DNA from: Ulva prolifera
Lineage: Eukaryota; Chlorophyta; Ulvophyceae; Ulvales; Ulvaceae
NCBI GenBank assembly: GCA_023078555.1
Contig: CM041202.1
Location: 5,318,522 to 5,382,521, forward strand
Reading direction: 5' to 3'
DNA length: 64,000 bases
Shown: piece after piece, positions 58,001-64,000 of the stretch
How the letters are laid out: each line of letters begins with the position of its first letter
Numbering within the stretch: the stretch's first letter is position 1
Program-made: the position numbers and the translations under genes
The notes under the pieces: model-generated
Database searches by the model: none
What the model saw: the letters and a program-made list of their open reading frames with translations, nothing else
What the model was told of the DNA's origin: nothing

Positions 58001-58512
58001 AAACCTGCAGCATGCACTGCAGGGAACAGAGGCAGGGCGCGCCTGTAGCCAAGCATCCGTACCCGCAGCCACTTGAGATGATTGCAGTCATGGCTGCACC
58101 ATAGGCGCACAGACGCGTACCCCTGCCTCGACATCCATGTTTCTGGATTGGAATGTGACCGCTGCACGTGCAGACCTGCAGGCCAATGCATGTAGGTACC
58201 TTCAATCCTCGGTGATGTCAGGTGGACCATGATAAACCTGATGTGTGCTGCCTGCAGATTGGACTGAAGATCATGGCAAAGGCTGGCTTCGACATCCGCG
58301 TCGCCCCCTCAGCCTGGGCGGACATCGACAGTGGCAGCACGAGATCTGGATGGCCCAGGGCGTCACGCTCCATACGCCCCCGATGCATGAAGCGCATCAT
58401 TGCCCTGGACAAGGAGGTCGCACGCATGGTGGCGCTCGGGTGGCGTAAGGGCCATGTTCCCCCAACCGTGCTGCAAGACCTGACACCCTTCTTGGGATTC
58501 ATCCGTACCTGA
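55090..58512 (+). CDS. OMA1-like: OMA1-like M48 zinc metalloprotease
   Basis: Plus-strand exons carry the family landmarks in order. KIPISNRRHLALMPERLDMY (55105-55190) matches the PxTGR segment. NRVARRIIDALPQ, CTWRVTVLRSN and GGQIFVHTG lie at 56050-56280. GRDEDKLAAVLGHEAAHVVA, with HExxH at 56776-56790, is followed by a hydrophobic stretch (VLLGGAGWVLFTAFTWLF). RRAEHEADL (about 57445-57462) gives the third zinc ligand. IGLKIMAKAGFD after TGCCTGCAG (58257) runs to a stop at 58510. OMA1 is an inner-membrane stress protease of mitochondria (M48C). Introns are long; the donor after IFVHTG appears to be GC rather than GT. The N-terminus is not found. A damaged gene cannot be excluded, but all catalytic motifs remain. 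Confidence 0.72.
55620..55773 (-). repeat. TGTTACA-family repeat copy in OMA1-like intron
   Basis: On the minus strand: TGTTACAGGGACAAAGCCAA, then GCCGGGTAGCACCACAGGC, then a GC-rich part with a 20-nt G run (C run on plus at 55663-55682). Confidence 0.6.
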
Positions 58513-60112
58513 TGCTGCTGCTGTGAGACCTGCGCCGTGTGCACGGGCACGCATGCCCATGCATGGCCTGCACAGGCCGGTGCACGGCACATAACCATGG
58601 CCACCACCAAAGGCAACAAGATGCGACAGCTGCTACAATCATGAGACACGGGGTTTCATGAGGTCCCAGAGGCTGGACGACTTTGGGATGGACACATGGA
58701 ATAGAACGTGTTCTGGGGAACAACTGAATGGGCTACTCACCGGACCAGCTGACACAAAGAGCTTGTGCTGGTGTACAGCATCAGGTGTACTGTTTTGGCA
58801 GGAGATGCATCATGATGGCAGCCTGGGGCGGAGATGTTGGCATGCCGTGCACACAGATGCGGGCCAGAGTCAATTGCAACTCTGCGGTGCGTTTGTGACG
58901 TTAGGCGCCAACGCTGAAGCCAGGAGAGGCTGGTCGGCCACTCTCCAGATGTCATTGCGTGTGGCCTCGGCGTCCACCACGTGGACGTCGCGGTGAGCAA
59001 GGTAAGTTACAAATGATTGCAAGATCGTCGACGTCTACACGGTCAGATGCAGCTGCAATGGGCAGACTCCTCAAGCCTATGTCAGCAGACTAGTGGCCTG
59101 TAACCAGTGCACTTTACCTGAACACGGGCCAAATGTGGCCGGGCGATTCAAACACATGTCAGCCTGCACGCAATAACCTACTGCCAGACCCTCAGATTCT
59201 GGCAGACCTGAGCTGGTGTGCCATTAAAGTCCTGCCGCACATACAGTACTTAAGCTAATCAACATGCAAAACATAGAGCCGCATATTCTAGCCGAAGCAT
59301 GAGTGTGGGTGTGGTGGGTTGTGGACATGTAACCTCAAAGCTGCGCCCTACTGTGGGCCGGAGGTCATGGGTGCGATTATGCGTGTGTGTCAGCGGCTTT
59401 GCACGGCCGTGCGCAATTACCTTGATGTGCAGAGGAGGAGGCCCTGTACGACATCTCGGGTAGAGGAGCCCTTGCAATTGCAGAGAGAGCACACTGTATT
59501 TGATCAAACAGTCGACTTGTGTCCCGCAGCCAGAGTTGCATTAGTACGTTTCGTGATACAGTACGTTCAGCAAACATACGCGTATGGTACGTTGGCTCCA
59601 ATCTTGGGGGATTGAACAGTACGCTGCATAGGCTACATCACTGGCTTGGCGCCTGAGGCGCCAAGCCGGTCATGGCCAGACTTGGTGGTGCCACGGTCAC
59701 TGTCATCTGTGCTTAGGCACACTATTGCAGAGAACAGTCCAATATAATAACAGTAAATCAGAAGACCAGGTTACTCAGGTTCATCATGCAATGCAAGGGA
59801 TGTTAAAACCTCCTTTCGACTTGTGGCTAGAGGTGCACCACAGTGCAGAGCTCTAGGCTCTCTCAAAACGCGTCAGTCCGAAACGTACGCGCGTACTATA
59901 CGCTGATAACGTACGTTAGAATAAAATACGCGTATCAAACGTACCGAAATCGAAAGATACGCGTATTATTGCAACTCTGCCCGCAGCGGAGCGGCTGCTG
60001 GGGCTGTCTGCATGGTGCCACATGTGTACACGTGGACGGCCTGCCACAGCGACCGCATATGCATGCATGCGTGCGTGCGTGCGTGTGTGCGTTACACGCA
60101 CGGTGCCTGTGT
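58513..60112. other. Intergenic with old SINE and ACGCGT-rich patch
   Basis: A diverged plus-strand SINE head lies at about 59335-59470 (GGAGGTCATGGGTGCGATTA, then GAGGAGGAGGCCCTGTACG). ACGCGT/TACGCGTA palindromes cluster at 59870-59970. No supported gene. Confidence 0.45.
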
Positions 60113-60254
60113 GTTACAAGGACCAAGGCAGCAAGGCGGGCAGCACCGCGAAAGAAGCAAACAGACGAGGCAAACACCGAGACACCCACGCATGCGACAC
60201 CCACCACGTGCACGCCCAGAAACCCCATCACCGTGCATGTGTGCGCGCGCGCGT
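60113..60254 (+). repeat. TGTTACA-family repeat copy
   Basis: TGTTACAAGGACCAAGGCAG, then GGCGGGCAGCACCGCGAAAG, then a CACCCACGCATGCG-type CA-rich stretch. It is the closest relative of 4620-5030 and abuts dispersed repeat copy B. Confidence 0.65.
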
Positions 60255-62800
60255 GCGGGGCCTGGGCGAGTTCAAGTTGCGCAACGCCTGAGCGAACCAC
60301 ATCTATTCTGCGATCGTGTGCGCTCAGCATTTAGGCCGTGTGGTCTGCAATCGAGAGCAGGCGAGCCGGTCCGCTTTGCGCTGAATGGCTGTATGCATGT
60401 GTGGGCCTCTCATAGCACGCGTACGGAATCAAGAGGCCGGGAGCTAGATCCAATTTAAACTTGGCTTGGTCCGGCGTGCACCCACAACATCGTACGCAGA
60501 ATACCCGGAGTCTGGGCATGCAGCCAGCCATGTGTGCCCATGTGCTCTCAGAGGGGGGTCGGCGCCTTATCAGGATATCAGGCCTCATGCACGTCCAATT
60601 GAACCGCGAGCAGCTCAGAACGCTCGAGACATCGCTGGGAACGTCTATAGACTCACAATAACCTTCTGAATGCTGCTGTATCTTTGTTTAAAATCGCTGG
60701 GCGAAATGGACCTTTGGCCCGAAATCCGTGTGCATGGCTGGGCAAAAGGCCCCATTGTGCCCAGCGAGCGCGAGAACGCGCCCAGCGGGACCGGAAGCAT
60801 GCCCAATGGCCTCAGAACACCCTTATATGCCTGTAATGCATCCTAATGCGTTATAAATGGTCTATTGTTTTGCTGCGGGCGGTACTAGTACATGCTCTGC
60901 CATGTTTGCTTCCCTTGGACACCATCGACCGCGTCGTTAGGAGCTGTTACGCACATAATAAAAACCGGAGATAGTTGAGATGGCTTTCCGGGTCTGGCGA
61001 GACTGTTGCTTGCCCGATCTGGCTGGGGGGCAGCTTGGCTGCTGCAATTTGTATACTCCATCATATGATAGCGCTGGGCGTTGTCAACAGTTGATCACAA
61101 CAGAGCCAAGCACAGGTTCTGCAGCACATCAGATTGCCATGTCCTGATAGCATGTGTGATACTTGTCCTTCCATCCAGCGTATGTGTGACGACCTGGTTG
61201 CATATGCATGTGTGACTCTGTACCACTCAGGCTGGAAATCAGTGTATCGCCTTCGTCAACAGATCAGGCATGTTTAGGACCATGGCAGACTGTTAAGGAC
61301 CATGGCAGACTGTCTCTGGTAACACTGTGCGTGGATCTACTGCATGATGGTGTGGATTCAGGCGAACAATGACGTGCCTACGCAAGCCTTAAGAATGGAA
61401 TTCCATTCTGTAGAATGGTGTTTGCTTGCAGACCATGCTGATGATAGGCATGTACATTTCAAATTTGTATCCTGATCGCTTTTGAAGAACATATCTGGTC
61501 GGTGGTGCTGCTGTCCCTTCGATCTTAAGGTGCAAAGGTGCACTGCTATGCAGTGTAGTATGCTACACTGACTGACCCGGAGGTTCCCTCAGTACCGTAT
61601 GGGCAGGCATCAAAGTGTGGGTAGTATCACAACAATTCCATCTTAAGATGAAGTTCACAACACTGGAGCTGCTGCGATGTTTTGAGTATCTCAGCAAGGA
61701 GCACGTCGCCCACCTGCTCTTTGATCACCACACAAGACAGCTGCATATGTGCCAATAGTCCAGTAAGCTGGTCGAAATCATGGTAATCGATGGGATGTTT
61801 CCCGGTAGTATGGACGCCCGCCATGTCGCTGGTCGGACGCGAACACCGCACGGTGCAGTTATGTTTCGAAACATAACTGCACGGTGACACAAGTCGAGGT
61901 GGCAGCCAGTTGAACGTCAGGGCAACATATTATGGTGTTTTTCGAGTGCTCTCTGCCCACTGAGCACGATGGGGATACGCTGGGCACCGTTTGAGGCCAT
62001 CTGAGGCGTCGCTGGGCAAAGCGGGCTCTTTGGTCCAAAAATCCCGGTTTCGCTGGGCGTTTTCACCTGTTTCGCCCACACTACTTACAATCGATTCAGA
62101 AGGTTATTGCGAGTCTATAGGACTTTTCCGTGTGTTCTGGAGCGCTCTGAGGTGCTCGCGGTTCAATTGGACGTGCATGAGGCCTGAGTGCCGACCCCCC
62201 TGCTCTCAGGCAACTTCGTCTCCTGCATATCTTAGGCTTGCCCGGTGCACCGACCGAGCGGGTGTTTCTATCAGCGTAGTTATGTCTCCACTTACATGGC
62301 CAGAGCACCTGCTGAGGCTCGCAAGCAGAATGGCCGCGATGACAAAAAGCCACCTGCAGGTACCTCCACCTCCACCTGCGGTCCGGATGTGGTCACTGCT
62401 GCTGAAGACAGAGACTCGCCTGCCTCAGCCGACCTTTATCCAAGATGAGCTTGAATTTGCCTCGTTGTGGCACAGCCCGGCCGCTCGCTGCACACAGCTC
62501 GCCACATCGGGGCTGCGCCCCGAACCCCGCCCACCCCGGGGCTGCGCCCCCGACCCCGGGCCCCCAAAAAGCGTCGTGGGTGCGGCGGCGCCGCCGGGCA
62601 AAACGCCGGCGGTCGCGCACCACCACGGATGTCGTCAGATTTCGAAGACTCGGGATCGTATCGACGACGCTGTCTGCCGGACTTGCAATTGAGGACACGC
62701 AACTCCCCCGCATGGCAGCCTGTTCACGTGTGATGAAACAAAGTTTCCCAAATTTGAACTTCCTAAGGATTCTGATGGATTGTGTAGCATGGATTGTGTA
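60255..62800 (+). repeat. Dispersed repeat, copy B (hosts the 1650-bp element)
   Basis: Direct match to 53376-54500, interrupted by the element at 60552-62201 and by a GC-rich insert of about 160 bp at 62475-62635 (GGGGCTGCGCCCCCGACCCC). Flanks continue collinearly on both sides of each interruption. Confidence 0.68.
60552..62201 (-). mobile_element. Non-autonomous DNA transposon, copy 2 (8-bp TSD)
   Basis: The 1650-bp element is in inverted orientation relative to 47275-48841. Its ends read AGGGGGGTCGGCGCCTTATC and, inverted, AGGGGGGTCGGCACTCAGGC. GCTCTCAG flanks both sides (60544-60551 and 62202-62209). The left terminus has a small insertion relative to copy 1 (GCCTTATCAGGATATCAGG replaces ACTCAGG). 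The interior is shared with copy 1 (GACCAGGAATGTTCATC-type blocks). The preserved frame on the minus strand at 61627-61890 reads YHDFDQLTGLLAHMQLSCVV. Confidence 0.83.
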
Positions 62801-63431
62801 GCAGGCAGCTGCTGGCCCCGTGCTTGCATGAGCCTCCTGTGCGAAGTGTGTGAGTGAAACAGCACAAACATTTTGGCGGAGTGGCAGATGCAGAGCACTG
62901 CACAGGAAAGTTTAAACTACGTTGGAGACTGTCACCTGCGTCGTGGTGAGGTCGCCACTGCAGTGCATGCTGTGACAGGGCCACGATGTATGGAAAGCTG
63001 TAGCAGTCCCGACATATTGGGAGGCTAGAGGGCACGCCTGGCTGTGATGTCGTCTCATGAACATGTATTCAACAATTTGACTGTTGACAAGGTCTGTTAT
63101 GATCTACGGACAGAGCTGCCTTTGTAAAAGAGGTATACCATTGCGATCCGTTTCACACTAACTCATGAGCCACAGCCACACTGCAGCTCTGCGAAGTGAC
63201 CCAAGTTGTACCAGCATCCCTGCCAGAAGGCACATTCTGCTTGCACTGCTACCAAGATCAACTGGCAAAATTCATGATACCGTGATGTTACACAGTACGC
63301 AGGGCGAGGCTGCCTCACACACAGATATGCCACCGCAGGCTGCTGCACCACCAGGCAAGCTAGTCAAGAAATTCAGACTCAGCCCGATCATCAGAAATTT
63401 CTTGCGTCTGCGGGTGACGTATTTATATCTG
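62801..63431. other. Intergenic, no supported gene
   Basis: Short ORFs only; probably the 3' flank of the minus-strand ankyrin-like ORF. Confidence 0.35.
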
Positions 63432-63995
63432 CTACATGCGCAACCTCGCAGAGAGGCAAACGAATTGATGTTTGTCAAGTTGCTCGAGGACATCCGCGGC
63501 GGGGGCCGCGACGTCCTCCGGCCGCAGATTCTGCGCGTTGCGCAAGCTCAGCACGTCGCACAAATGGTAGTTTCCAGCGTGGATCACTCTGAGCAGGCAG
63601 AGCAGTCGGCCTTGTATGCAGGCGGTCTGCGGCTGCATCAGGAGCACATGCATTGGCGTGTCGTTCATCGGGGGAATCTGCTCATCCACATGGGCGCCAT
63701 AACATATGAGCACCCTCATGACTTCGGCTAGGGCGAGGTCCTCTGCGGCGTCCAGGGTCCTCACCGCGGCAACTTCGTGGAGGAGATTGGAGCCGGTCTC
63801 CGGGTGCGCCCTCCGGGCTAGGCGAAAATCGCGATGAAGGACGGTGCGGACAGTGATGTCGTCGCCGGCACGGGCCGCCTTCCATATCTTCGCCTGTGGC
63901 AGAGAAGGAATGTACGTGATCATGGGCCGTTGCATGAGAGGGTGACAGATCACACGCATTGCAGCCATGGCCTGTGGAGTGTGCAGATGCAGCAT
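63432..63995 (-). CDS. Ankyrin-repeat-like protein, 5' part probably beyond window
   Basis: The 187-codon minus-strand ORF reads KIWKAARAGDDITVRTVLHR, TGSNLLHEVAAVRTLD, EVMRVLICYGAHVDEQIPP and MNDTPMHVLLMQ, then QGRLLCLLRVIHAGNYHLCD. The N(D)TPMHVLL and VLI.YGAHVD pattern is that of degenerate ankyrin repeats: about three repeats, the first and last less regular. The stop is after LSARLRM at 63432. A start ATG at 63995 lies 5 bases from the edge, so more exons may lie outside. Ankyrin proteins are binding scaffolds; no partner is indicated. Confidence 0.6.
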   Translation of the reverse strand: MLHLHTPQAMAAMRVICHPLMQRPMITYIPSLPQAKIWKAARAGDDITVRTVLHRDFRLARRAHPETGSNLLHEVAAVRTLDAAEDLALAEVMRVLICYGAHVDEQIPPMNDTPMHVLLMQPQTACIQGRLLCLLRVIHAGNYHLCDVLSLRNAQNLRPEDVAAPAADVLEQLDKHQFVCLSARLRM

Positions 63996-64000
63996 GCTGA

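Noticed and set aside
59319..59615. Small plus-strand ORF
   Set aside because: It covers a diverged SINE head rather than a gene.
63165..63731. 188-codon plus-strand ORF
   Set aside because: It overlaps the minus-strand frame that carries the ankyrin-like pattern; the plus translation has no domain.

Overview
This window looks like nuclear DNA from a GC-rich, intron-bearing, repeat-rich eukaryote. A chlorophyte green alga of the Chlamydomonadales type is my best guess, at low confidence for the genus. Reasons: short GT-AG introns with TGCAG-type acceptors, Gly/Ser/Pro low-complexity secreted proteins, a plant/algal DUF1399 (GRDP-like) gene, tRNA-derived SINEs, and a KDZ-class transposon with a Ulp1 protease. 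No rRNA gene, functional tRNA gene, CRISPR array or operon is visible.

Layout. At 2-2827 (minus) a 942-codon uninterrupted reverse transcriptase ORF runs off the left edge. About 2.8-15 kb is mostly dispersed repeats: a TGTTACA-headed family, a Harbinger-like MITE with TAA duplications, and SINE copies. The first member of a small secreted-protein family lies at 15.2-16.4 kb, the second at 21.7-22.8 kb and the third at 52.4-53.3 kb. A second inverted-repeat element sits at 19.45-19.97 kb. A GRDP/DUF1399-like host gene, broken up by introns and repeats, occupies about 24.6-30.1 kb on the minus strand. The 31-34 kb interval holds more TGTTACA-family copies and a frameshifted reverse transcriptase remnant.

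The main feature is a 12,852-bp DNA transposon at 34076-46927, bounded by an exact 8-bp duplication (CTGGTGGC) and matching termini. It encodes a Ulp1/C48 cysteine protease (plus), a KDZ-family transposase with three recognisable catalytic acidic residues (plus), and a divergently transcribed unknown gene with an 18-fold 15-residue Pro/Ala repeat (minus). Long internal inverted arms (about 770 bp each) frame this cargo.

To the right there are two copies of a 1.6-kb non-autonomous element (47275-48841 and 60552-62201), each with its own perfect 8-bp duplication. A related empty site near 53.65 kb confirms the borders of the second copy. An OMA1-like M48 metalloprotease gene lies at about 55.1-58.5 kb (plus), and an ankyrin-like ORF on the minus strand reaches the right edge.

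Exon models are by eye. Splice sites are stated only where frame and motifs agree. The apparent host genes are the secreted family, the GRDP-like gene, the OMA1-like gene and the ankyrin-like ORF; most of the rest is transposon-derived.
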